Below, piece by piece: positions 52,333 through 60,101 of a DNA stretch of 64,000 nucleotides. Under the pieces are notes generated by a model that saw nothing but the letters and a program-made list of their open reading frames with translations, was not told the origin of the DNA and made no database searches. The translations under genes were made by a program, and so were the position numbers. This DNA comes from DSVZ01 sp964568145 (GTDB taxonomy: Bacteria > Verrucomicrobiota > Verrucomicrobiia > Limisphaerales > J093). How positions within the stretch are numbered: the stretch's first letter is position 1; every line of letters begins with the position of its first letter. The stretch lies in NCBI GenBank assembly GCA_964568145.1, contig CAZMOZ010000014.1, forward strand, positions 45,527 to 109,526, in the 5' to 3' direction.

Positions 52333-52724
52333 CGCGGGCTTCCGGCCCGGCCGTACCGCCGGACTTCAGGCCGGCGAATTGGAGATCCGCGACGACATGC
52401 GCCGAAGTAGCGGCGCCCTGCCACTTGTGGGTCCTTGCACCGGTAAGGCCGCGCTGCGTCGTGGCCGGGGCGCGGGATGTTTGTAGCGTCCAGTCTGCGG
52501 CTCGAACCTAGCGCGCCGCGCGCCACCAGGTGGGTCGCCCCTCGCCGAGGGGCGACACCCCGGCCGCGGAGCCAAAGACCCGCCGCCTCGCCGGGTTGCA
52601 AGACACCTCCCTCAACTTCAGGCAGGGTGCCTGACGCGACTGCTGAGGTTGGCCGCCACCACGGTTGAATTTTCCCACCGGGCTTGGTTGACTCCCCGCC
52701 ACATTGCCAGACCACATTTCGAGC
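52333..52724. repeat. Gap before the DUF1080 gene with R4 copy 3
   Basis: 392 bp without a gene. GGTCGCCCCTCG and CGAGGGGCGAC form the second R4 hairpin (52532-52556). GCCGGACTTCAGGCCGGC and GGCGAATTGGAGAT near 52370 may be a degraded R2 end. No promoter stands out. Confidence 0.6.
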
Positions 52725-53771
52725 ATGAAAACATCCTTCGCCCTTCTCGTCGGCGTCGCCGCCGGAGCGATCTTCGCCCGGGCCGACGATCTCGATCCCC
52801 GCAAATGGATCGGCCACGACCGCACCCGGCCGTTGCCGCCGGTGGTGGACCCCGGTTACGCCAGCACCCAGGACCGCGTCGGCAAGGCGCCCGCCGACGC
52901 CATCGTGCTGTTTGACGGCGCGGACCTCTCGCAGTGGGTGGCCATGAACGGCGAACCGACGAAATGGATCGTCAAGGACGGCGCGATGGAATGCGTGCCC
53001 GGCAGCGGCTATGTGCGCACGCTCCGGTGCTTCGGCGACGCGCAGGTTCACGTCGAATTCGCCGCGCCCGCCAAGCCGGAGGGCGCCAGCCAGGGCCGGG
53101 GCAACAGCGGCTTCTTCTTCGGCCTGACCCGGTACGAGATTCAAATCCTCGACAGTTACGAGAATGCCACCTACGCCGACGGTTCCTGCGCCTCGATCTA
53201 CAACCAGTACCCACCGCTGGTGAACGCCTCGCGGCCGCCCGGCCAGTGGCAGAGCTACGACATCATCTGGACCACGCCGCGCTTCGAGTCCGACGGCCGG
53301 CTGCGCTCGCCCGCGCGCGTCACGCTCTTCCACAACGGCGTGCTGGTGCACAACCACGTCGAAATCATCGGCGACACCGGCTGGGTCACGCGCGGCCCGT
53401 ACCGGGCGCACCCGGAGAAGCTGCCCCTCGCCATTCAGGACCACGGCAATCCGGTGCGCTTCCGCAACATCTGGGTGCGGGAGCTGGGTCAGCCCGGGCG
53501 GCCGGAGTTCCTCCTGGCCGACAAGATGCTCGACGGCTACGTGGGCAAGTACGAGGTCAACAAGGACTGGATCGTGGACGTGTCGCGCCGAGACGGAAAC
53601 CTGTTCTTCAAATGGGCGGGCGAGGACTTCCTGGTGTTCGCCACCTCGCCCAGCCGCTTCTTCGCCAAGACCACCGACGTGCAGGTTGAGTTCAAGCGGG
53701 AGAACGGCGAGGACGTCGCGTACTTCTCGGTGGGCGAAGACCCCGGCATGCGGGCGAAAAAGCTGAAGTGA
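52725..53771 (+). CDS. Exported DUF1080 (3-keto-glycoside hydrolase-like) protein with DUF3471-like C-terminus
   Basis: 348 residues from ATG 52725. Signal peptide TSFALLVGVAAGAIFARA. The DUF1080 jelly-roll (about 60-260) shows IVLFDGADLSQWVAMNG, GRGNSGFFFGLTRYEIQILD and a terminal VRFRNIWVREL, as in the domain now linked to 3-keto-disaccharide hydrolysis. An extra domain (about 268-348) starting MLDGYVGKYEV resembles DUF3471. Such proteins are abundant in Verrucomicrobiota and Planctomycetota and act on sugars outside the cytoplasm. The substrate is unknown. It stands alone between repeat-bearing gaps. Confidence 0.85.
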   Translation: MKTSFALLVGVAAGAIFARADDLDPRKWIGHDRTRPLPPVVDPGYASTQDRVGKAPADAIVLFDGADLSQWVAMNGEPTKWIVKDGAMECVPGSGYVRTLRCFGDAQVHVEFAAPAKPEGASQGRGNSGFFFGLTRYEIQILDSYENATYADGSCASIYNQYPPLVNASRPPGQWQSYDIIWTTPRFESDGRLRSPARVTLFHNGVLVHNHVEIIGDTGWVTRGPYRAHPEKLPLAIQDHGNPVRFRNIWVRELGQPGRPEFLLADKMLDGYVGKYEVNKDWIVDVSRRDGNLFFKWAGEDFLVFATSPSRFFAKTTDVQVEFKRENGEDVAYFSVGEDPGMRAKKLK

Positions 53772-53799
53772 CCCTGCACGGTGGGGCAACGGCCACCCC

Positions 53800-53825
53800 G
53801 GGTGGAGCGAGACTCCGTCGAGCCC
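53800..53825. repeat. Repeat family R3, copy 3
   Basis: GGGTGGAGCGAGACTCCGTC followed by GAGCCC; matches 38023-38050 and 43202-43230. It ends 42 nt before the next ATG. Confidence 0.7.
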
Positions 53826-53867
53826 AGACCGCCCGCGATGAACTGAGCGTAGGGCGAATCAAACGTG

Positions 53868-54428
53868 ATGAAACGCACGTGGCTCAAGATTGCTGTGGCA
53901 ATTGCCGTCCCGCTTCTTGCGGGCAGGGTCCGGGCTCGCTTGGTGGTGAACCCTCGTCAACCCGTGACCGTCGGTATGCTGGGAATCACGAATGATGTGT
54001 CCGGCGCTCCGCGAGGGTTGGTTGAGGTTCGGAATCAGTCGCGTTCCGAGTTCGATTTCTTCTTCGAGACGGAAGTGGCCCGCCATGGTGCTTGGAAGAG
54101 GGCCGCGACGCAGCATGAAGAAGCTGACACGGCTTTCCGGCTCCGGGCGAAGTCATCTCAAAAACTCTCGTTCCCGCCGGCGACCGAGGGCACGGTCTGG
54201 CGCGTGGTATTCAGTTGCCAGCGTGCCGGTACCCCGTTCGCAAGCTGGCTTGACTGGCTGACCGTCAAGTTGCGCGTGCATCGCTATCTCGGGTTTGCCG
54301 CGCCGTTTCATCGGGTTGCAGGTCTGGAAATCAAAGTCCCTGCCCAATCCAGCTTTTCACCAAACCACACCCCGCCGATTTGCCTGGAGACAAACCGACC
54401 GACTACCACGGCTGATTCTCAGCCCTGA
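53868..54428 (+). CDS. Uncharacterised small exported or membrane-anchored protein
   Basis: 186 residues from ATG 53868, with a GTG directly before it. A hydrophobic N-terminus (WLKIAVAIAVPLLAG) after Lys-Arg is a signal peptide or anchor. The body is beta-rich (GLVEVRNQSRSEFDFFFETE, ATEGTVWRVVFSCQR). The region appears less GC-rich than its neighbours by eye. The last 25 residues (NHTPPICLETNRPTTTADSQ) look like read-through of non-coding sequence, so the true end may have been altered. No family is recognised. Confidence 0.5.
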   Translation: MKRTWLKIAVAIAVPLLAGRVRARLVVNPRQPVTVGMLGITNDVSGAPRGLVEVRNQSRSEFDFFFETEVARHGAWKRAATQHEEADTAFRLRAKSSQKLSFPPATEGTVWRVVFSCQRAGTPFASWLDWLTVKLRVHRYLGFAAPFHRVAGLEIKVPAQSSFSPNHTPPICLETNRPTTTADSQP

Positions 54429-54477
54429 CCTTTGTAACACGCAACCCCAGCACCTGATACCCAGCATCCGGAAACCC

Positions 54478-55398
54478 ATGAAAACCATCCTTCCCATCCT
54501 CACCCTGGCCCTGGCCGCCAGCCTGCCCATCCTCGCCGCCGACACCGTCCTCGCCCCCGGCGCGAAGGTCGAGAAGCTCGCCGGTGAGTTCCAGTTCACC
54601 GAAGGCCCCACCGCCGACGCCGCAGGCAACGTCTTCTTCACCGACCAGCCCAACGACCGCATCCTCAAATGGGACGTGGACGGCAGGCTGAGCACCTTCG
54701 CCCGGCCGGCCGGCCGCGCGAACGGCATGTGCTTCGACGCCGAGGGCAACCTGATCGCCTGCGCGGACGAAAAGAACGAGATGTGGCTCATTCCGGCGGC
54801 ATCGGTCGCGAAAGGCACCCTCGACGGCAAACGGGTTCTCTTCAGCGAGTACGCCGGCAAGCGCCTCAACGGCCCGAACGACGTCTGGTGTCACCCGGAC
54901 GGCGCGCTGTACTTCACCGACCCGTTCTACAAGCGCCCGTGGTGGACCTGGGATCAGATGCCCCAGGACGGCCAGCACGTGTACCGCGCCGCGCCGGACC
55001 GCCGGGCGCTCACGCGCGTGGCGGACACGCTCAAACAACCCAACGGCATTGTGGGCACGCCGGATGGCCGGACGCTCTACGTGGCGGACATCGGCGACCG
55101 CAAGACCTACCGCTTCGCCATCCGGCCGGACGGCTCGCTGGCGGAGCGGGCGCTGTTTTGCGAGCTGGGCTCGGACGGCATGACGCTGGACGCGGTTGGC
55201 AACCTGTACCTGACCGGCCGGGGCGTGACAGTGTTCGACCAGACCGGCCGGCAGATCGAGAACATCCCGGTGCCGGAAGGCTGGACGGCGAACGTGTGCT
55301 TCGGCGGCGCGGACCGTCAGACGCTGTTCATCACCGCCAGCAAGGGGCTGTACGCGGTGAGAACGCGCGTCAAGGGCGCGTTCAAGCTCGGGAAGTAA
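54478..55398 (+). CDS. Exported SMP-30/gluconolactonase-family protein
   Basis: 306 residues from ATG 54478. Signal peptide KTILPILTLALAASLPILAA. Six-bladed SMP-30 propeller motifs are visible: FQFTEGPTADAAGNVFFTD, RPAGRANGMCFDAEGNLIAC, LNGPNDVWCHPDGALYFTDP, QPNGIVGTPDGRTLYVAD and ELGSDGMTLDAVGNLYLTG. The Glu, Asn and Asp of these motifs hold the divalent metal in the family. Likely a sugar lactonase in the periplasm or outside the cell. It is a single gene; R6 follows it. Confidence 0.9.
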   Translation: MKTILPILTLALAASLPILAADTVLAPGAKVEKLAGEFQFTEGPTADAAGNVFFTDQPNDRILKWDVDGRLSTFARPAGRANGMCFDAEGNLIACADEKNEMWLIPAASVAKGTLDGKRVLFSEYAGKRLNGPNDVWCHPDGALYFTDPFYKRPWWTWDQMPQDGQHVYRAAPDRRALTRVADTLKQPNGIVGTPDGRTLYVADIGDRKTYRFAIRPDGSLAERALFCELGSDGMTLDAVGNLYLTGRGVTVFDQTGRQIENIPVPEGWTANVCFGGADRQTLFITASKGLYAVRTRVKGAFKLGK

Positions 55399-55425
55399 CG
55401 AACCGCCAGGGCGCACGCCCATGCG

Positions 55426-55458
55426 CCTCCTTTCGGAGGGCCGAGTTCCACGAGGCCC
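55426..55458. repeat. Repeat family R6, copy 2
   Basis: CCTCC-TTTC-GGAGG hairpin followed by GAGTTCCACGAGGCCC; a related copy is at 43131-43166. It lies 28 nt after the SMP-30 stop, in the convergent gap. Confidence 0.55.
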
Positions 55459-55631
55459 AACCAAGGATGTCACGGACTCGTGGAGATCGTCCCTCCGAGA
55501 TCTGTGGTGGCCCAGTCGCGTGATGTGGGGGGCTGGCTCTCTAAAGTGCTGATCCGGCTTGGCGCGCTTGGCGCCTTGGCGGTTAACGCCTCGCTGAGCC
55601 GCCCAACGCCGCGTGGCGGTGGCGGGCAGGC

Positions 55632-56927
55632 TCACATCACCCGCGCCCAGATTACTTTCAAGTAGCGGCCTTCCGGGCAGTTGGACATGACCGGGTGGTC
55701 CGGCCCGGCGCCGGTGCGGTCGAGGATTTGCAGCCGGCGCCCCTGCCGGTGCGCGGCGCGACACACGAACTGCTCGAAGTCCTCCGCCGACACCAGCCCC
55801 GAGCACGAGCAGGTCACCAGCAGGCCGCCAGGCTTGAGCAGCGTGAGCGCCAGGCCGTTCAGGTCCTCGTAGCGGCGCTGGCCTTCGCGGAACTCGTCCC
55901 GGCTGGCGACGAACTTGGGCGGGTCGGCCACGATGAGGTCCCACTGCTGCGCGTTGCGCTGCATCTGGCGCGCGTAGCTGAAGGCGTCGCAGTGCACCCA
56001 GTTCACGCGCGCCTGGTTCAGGTTGGCGTTGCGCCGCGCCTGGGCGATGGCCGTTTCGTCCAGGTCCACGCCGGTCACGTCCGCGGCCCGGCCGGGCCCG
56101 ACCGCGGCGAGCGCGAAGCCGCCGGTGTAGCAGCACAGGTCGAGCACGCGCGTAGACGGGCCGGCCAGCCGGGCGAACCGCCGGCGGTTCTCGCGCTGGT
56201 CGCAGAAGAAACCGGTCTTGTGGCCCTCGGCGAAATTCACCTCGTACCGCACGCCGTGCTCGCGAAGCTTGACCGGCGGCACGGCCGGCCGGGCGGCCAG
56301 TTCGCGTCGGGAAATCCGTTCGAGCCGCGCCGCCAGGTCGCTCACCTCTACCACCGCGCGACGCGTGCCCAGCCGCGCGTGCAGGCACGGCAACCAGTGT
56401 GGCAGGCGCTGCCAGACGCCCAGGCTGTGGACCTCCACGCTGAGCACGTCGGCAAACTTGTCCACGATGAGCCCGCTCAGGCCGTCGCCGTCTGAATGCA
56501 CGGCGCGGAAAGCGTCGGTCACTTCGGGCAGCCGCAGCCGGTCCAGGCGCAGTTCCAGCGCGCGGTTGAGCAACGGCAGAAAGTCCGCCTCGGTGAACGG
56601 CGCCTCGCCGTGCTGGAACATCCGCAGCGGCACGCGGGCATGCGGGTTGAAGAGGCCGGCGCCGAACCGGCGGCCTTCCTTGTCGTACACGGTCACCAGG
56701 CTGCCGGGCGTGGCGTCAGGCGACGCCTCGCGGATCATGGCCGGGTAAAGCTGCGACGCGAAGCTGAAGTACTTGAGCTGCACCCACGGGCTCTGGCGAG
56801 GCGCGGCCGCAGCCTGGTCGGCCGGCGGTGCCGACGGTTCCGCTTCGGGCTCGCCGGCCTGTTCCACTCGAACCGGCTCCACGGCCGTGAACTTGGGCGG
56901 CGTGGCGGCACGCCTTTGAGCTGGCAT
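55632..56927 (-). CDS. RlmI-like class I SAM-dependent rRNA cytosine-5 methyltransferase
   Basis: 431 residues from ATG 56927; an upstream TTG adds 16 unlikely residues. After a Pro/Ala-rich N-terminus of about 50 residues comes a PUA-like domain (GSLVTVYDKEGRRFGAGLFN). The RlmI/YccW core follows, with HSDGDGLSGLIVDKFADVLS, HKTGFFCDQRENRRRFARLA, the SAM motif VLDLCCYTGGFALAA, IVADPPKFVASRDEF and the catalytic-type LLVTCSCSGLVSAEDF. Relatives methylate C1962 of 23S rRNA. Target identity is inferred from the family. Confidence 0.88.
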   Translation of the reverse strand: MPAQRRAATPPKFTAVEPVRVEQAGEPEAEPSAPPADQAAAAPRQSPWVQLKYFSFASQLYPAMIREASPDATPGSLVTVYDKEGRRFGAGLFNPHARVPLRMFQHGEAPFTEADFLPLLNRALELRLDRLRLPEVTDAFRAVHSDGDGLSGLIVDKFADVLSVEVHSLGVWQRLPHWLPCLHARLGTRRAVVEVSDLAARLERISRRELAARPAVPPVKLREHGVRYEVNFAEGHKTGFFCDQRENRRRFARLAGPSTRVLDLCCYTGGFALAAVGPGRAADVTGVDLDETAIAQARRNANLNQARVNWVHCDAFSYARQMQRNAQQWDLIVADPPKFVASRDEFREGQRRYEDLNGLALTLLKPGGLLVTCSCSGLVSAEDFEQFVCRAAHRQGRRLQILDRTGAGPDHPVMSNCPEGRYLKVIWARVM

Positions 56928-57191
56928 CGCCGGGTCGCTCCGCGCATCGCGCCTGGCAAAGCGGCCGGGATGCAACCGGGCCCGACCGGGTTCATCGGAT
57001 GTCCACTGACGGCGAGTTATCTGGCGCCCGCAGCATGCCCTCGCGTCAACCGGGCGTCGAACGAAATGGAGTTCGTTGCGCGGCGCAAATCAGTTTCTGG
57101 CCGGCGAACGATTGCAGGCGCTCGCGACGTTCGCTGCTGTTTGAGCACCGCTGTGACAGGCATTTCCAGTCCTGTCCGGCTTGGCTGGACT

Positions 57192-59813
57192 TCACGCGCC
57201 GCTCGCGCCGGACGTTCTGGGTCTGCCATCGTCCAGGATGCCCAGAATCCTCATGGGCTCGCCGGGGCCCTCCAGCGGGATGCGGTAAAAGCGGAAGCCC
57301 AGCGGCGTTTCTTGAATGGCGGCCTCAAACTCGATGTCCATGAGCAAAATGCACCGCCAGCGATCCCCCAGCCGCGTCACCAGCTCCTCCAGTTCGGACC
57401 CGGTTATCGGTTCCTTGCGCGGGTACACCAGGATGGACTCCGGGTTCCTCCGGCAGGCCTCGCGAAGCAGTTCCCGCAAGTTCGCCCGCGCCTTGCCTTG
57501 CAGCTTGGCGGCGGTGTTCATGGCGTCGCCATGAGCGCTGTACTCAAAACCCGGCACCTGTTGTGGCGAATAGAGCCCGCCCACAAAGACCGCTCCGATC
57601 GCCAGGCCGGCGCCCAGCGCGAAGTCATGTGGCGGCTCGATGGGCAGGAACGGCAGGTGCCGGCGCACCAGCTCGTTCCATTTCCGGAACACGTCTCCGA
57701 CGCAGCGCAGCGCCCGCTGCATTTCCACCACCCGGTCGGACGACGGCCACGCGTAGCCCGGCAGCACCTCGCCGCGGAAGACGTTGAAGAGCGCCTGCGC
57801 TCCGTCGCCCGTGTGTTTGTCAAATGCTCCCTGTCCGGTCAGCACGGCCTTGTGCGTCATCTCGTGAAAGTCCCGGAAGAAGCTGACGAACTCCGCCGCG
57901 CGGCGCTGGCTGGCCAGGGCGCGGGTGAAGCCCGTGGAGCCGCGGATGTCCAGGTTCAGGCACACCACGTCCTCCGCGAGCCGCGCCTCCAGGGCGTGGG
58001 GATTGGTTTCCAGCAATTCGGCGATCTCGCCCCCGCGGCGTTCGCCGAAGTGATACGCCAGCACCATCTGCCGGGCCGGGGCGCGGCTGGCGTAAAGCGT
58101 GCGCCACACCTTCAAGGCCTCCGAGGCGCTCTTGCTGAACAGGGCCAGACAGCACCATTCGTCCGCCAGCACGGCGCGGAAGAACCGGCGGCACTTGGCC
58201 CACAGCACGGCCCGCACCTCCTTTTTCCCCGGTTCACTCGCGCCGGAGAAGATGGGGAAGGCAAAGTCGGTGATCACCCGGGCGTGCGGCCCCGCCAGCC
58301 GGAAAATATCCGGGTTCACCGGTCCTTGGGGCATGGCGTCCTCCGCCGCGGGCTCGGTCCATTCGAGGAAGTCGAGTGTCTCCGCCGCCAGGTGGCCGAC
58401 ATAGCAACTCGTCGGATAGACTGGATTCCCGTCCTTGGGCGGCACCAAATCGGCCAGGGCCACCGCGCAACCGGAGTTGAGCACCCAGCGGGTAAAGCCG
58501 CCTTCGCGCGGCGGCTGCCGCTCGCTGCTGTCGCCGGGCAGTTTGATCCACTCCCCGGTCTGGTTGTCCCACAAGGCCGGGAGGCTGTAACCGATGCTTT
58601 CAAAGGCGCGCAGCGTGCTGCGGAACACCTCCCGTTCGGACTCGAAGGCGAGCATCCGTTGCTGCAAACCCAGGGCGGCGTTGAGGTCGTCGAACAGCCC
58701 CAACATGCGGATGATCAACGCCACGGTCGAAGCGAACTGGAACAGCATGAGCACCTGGCGGTCGTCGTAGGCCCCGGCATGGTCGGCCTCGAGGTTGATC
58801 ACCCCCACGACCCTGCGCTGGACCACGAGTGGCACGGCCAGTTCGCAGCGGGTCTGCGAATTCCATTCCACGTAGGGCGGCAGGAAGTCCGGGACGTTCT
58901 TTCCCAATTTGTCGCGCATCCGCTGATACTCCTGCACGTCGTTGATGAAGAAAAGTTGCCCCGTGCGCGCCACGTAAGAGACGATCCCGGGCTCCGGGTT
59001 GGTGGTCAGCGGCGGACTGCTGGCCTCGATCTTCACCTCGTTGTTCACGTCCACCACGGACAGGGTGCAAAGGGTGTTCCGTCCCCCGCCGAAGGGCTGG
59101 ATCAACGTCCGGACACAGTGGGTGATCTTTTCGCACAGCTCCGCCCGCTGCTTCTTCAGGTCCCCGCCCGGGCGCCATTTGAGGCTGCCGAGGATGCCGC
59201 GGAAACGCAGGTTCGTGCTGCGCAGCCGCCAGGCGTCCCGGGCGCTGAGCCGGGGCTGGCGCGCCAGTTCCAAGAGCATCCGGCGCAAGGTGAGCAGTTC
59301 AAACCAATGCTCCTGCAGTAGCACCTCCGGCTGAAAAGGAATCTTGTCGCCCCGGTAGTTGAGATAGATGAACACTTCCACGCCCTCGAGGGCCATCTCG
59401 TCCCCGGTGTTGTCTGCCGCATCGGCCGCGGCGGCAGCGGTGGCCGCGCCCGCCCTGGCGTCCTCCGGCCCCATCTTGATCCTGATCGAGCGGGTGATCT
59501 GCTCGCGCCGGACGAACGACACCCCGCCCAGCACGTCCCGGCTCAAGTCCGCGGGCACGGGATCGAAGAAGAAGACCTCGATGCCGCCATCCACCAGGTA
59601 GGGCACGCCACCGGTGCGGAACCGGGAGACCTGATCCGGGTGGCTCAGCGGCCCGTGCATGTGATACGGATAGCAGATGTCGCCCTGGGTGCCGAAGAGC
59701 CAGTACAGCCCGGAGTAATGGTTGTAGAAATGGCAGGTCAGGTTGTCGGCGCGACAGTGCCGGCGGAGATCCTCCAGGGCCTGCTTCGCGATCTGGCGCA
59801 AGGCTTCGTCCAT
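57192..59813 (-). CDS. Class III nucleotidyl cyclase with GAF-like sensory region
   Basis: 873 residues without signal peptide or clear membrane helix. The N-terminal 230 residues match nothing I know. A GAF-like domain (about 240-390; RCELAVPLVVQRRVVGVINL) and a second undefined sensory region (400-600) precede the C-terminal catalytic domain. That domain has the two metal aspartates Asp622 (LDIRGSTGF) and Asp670 (HTGDGAQALF) and a later FEYSAHGDAMNTAAKLQGKA. Class III cyclases make cAMP or cGMP as dimers; GAF domains often bind cyclic nucleotides or small ligands. Base specificity cannot be set by eye. It stands alone. Confidence 0.82.
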   Translation of the reverse strand: MDEALRQIAKQALEDLRRHCRADNLTCHFYNHYSGLYWLFGTQGDICYPYHMHGPLSHPDQVSRFRTGGVPYLVDGGIEVFFFDPVPADLSRDVLGGVSFVRREQITRSIRIKMGPEDARAGAATAAAAADAADNTGDEMALEGVEVFIYLNYRGDKIPFQPEVLLQEHWFELLTLRRMLLELARQPRLSARDAWRLRSTNLRFRGILGSLKWRPGGDLKKQRAELCEKITHCVRTLIQPFGGGRNTLCTLSVVDVNNEVKIEASSPPLTTNPEPGIVSYVARTGQLFFINDVQEYQRMRDKLGKNVPDFLPPYVEWNSQTRCELAVPLVVQRRVVGVINLEADHAGAYDDRQVLMLFQFASTVALIIRMLGLFDDLNAALGLQQRMLAFESEREVFRSTLRAFESIGYSLPALWDNQTGEWIKLPGDSSERQPPREGGFTRWVLNSGCAVALADLVPPKDGNPVYPTSCYVGHLAAETLDFLEWTEPAAEDAMPQGPVNPDIFRLAGPHARVITDFAFPIFSGASEPGKKEVRAVLWAKCRRFFRAVLADEWCCLALFSKSASEALKVWRTLYASRAPARQMVLAYHFGERRGGEIAELLETNPHALEARLAEDVVCLNLDIRGSTGFTRALASQRRAAEFVSFFRDFHEMTHKAVLTGQGAFDKHTGDGAQALFNVFRGEVLPGYAWPSSDRVVEMQRALRCVGDVFRKWNELVRRHLPFLPIEPPHDFALGAGLAIGAVFVGGLYSPQQVPGFEYSAHGDAMNTAAKLQGKARANLRELLREACRRNPESILVYPRKEPITGSELEELVTRLGDRWRCILLMDIEFEAAIQETPLGFRFYRIPLEGPGEPMRILGILDDGRPRTSGASGA

Positions 59814-59867
59814 AAGGTGGCTTGGGTTGCTTGCCCCGTTCGACGGACCGCCGCCGGGGCAAATTCA

Positions 59868-59928
59868 CCCGAAAACCGAAGCCGGCCGCAGCGCGGTTCG
59901 TCCCGCCTGCCCAACTTCGGTTTTCGGG
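59868..59928. repeat. Repeat family R1, palindromic copy 3
   Basis: CCCGAAAACCGAAG at the left and CTTCGGTTTTCGGG at the right (59915-59928) form a 14-bp perfect outer stem around CGCAGCGCGGTTCGTCCCG. It lies between the divergent cyclase gene and the FecR/TPR pseudogene. Confidence 0.85.
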
Positions 59929-60101
59929 TTGAGGAACCCCGACGACCCAAACAGCGCGGGAACGTGGATTCAGCAGACCTCCGTGGCTGCCGGCAACTTT
60001 CGCGGCTTCGGTGCCCGTGGTTGTGGCCGTTCCAAGGTCCCGGCTTGCCCCCGCCGAACCCACGAAATCTTGAAAGATTTCACCGGTTTCCCCGTGCTGT
60101 A

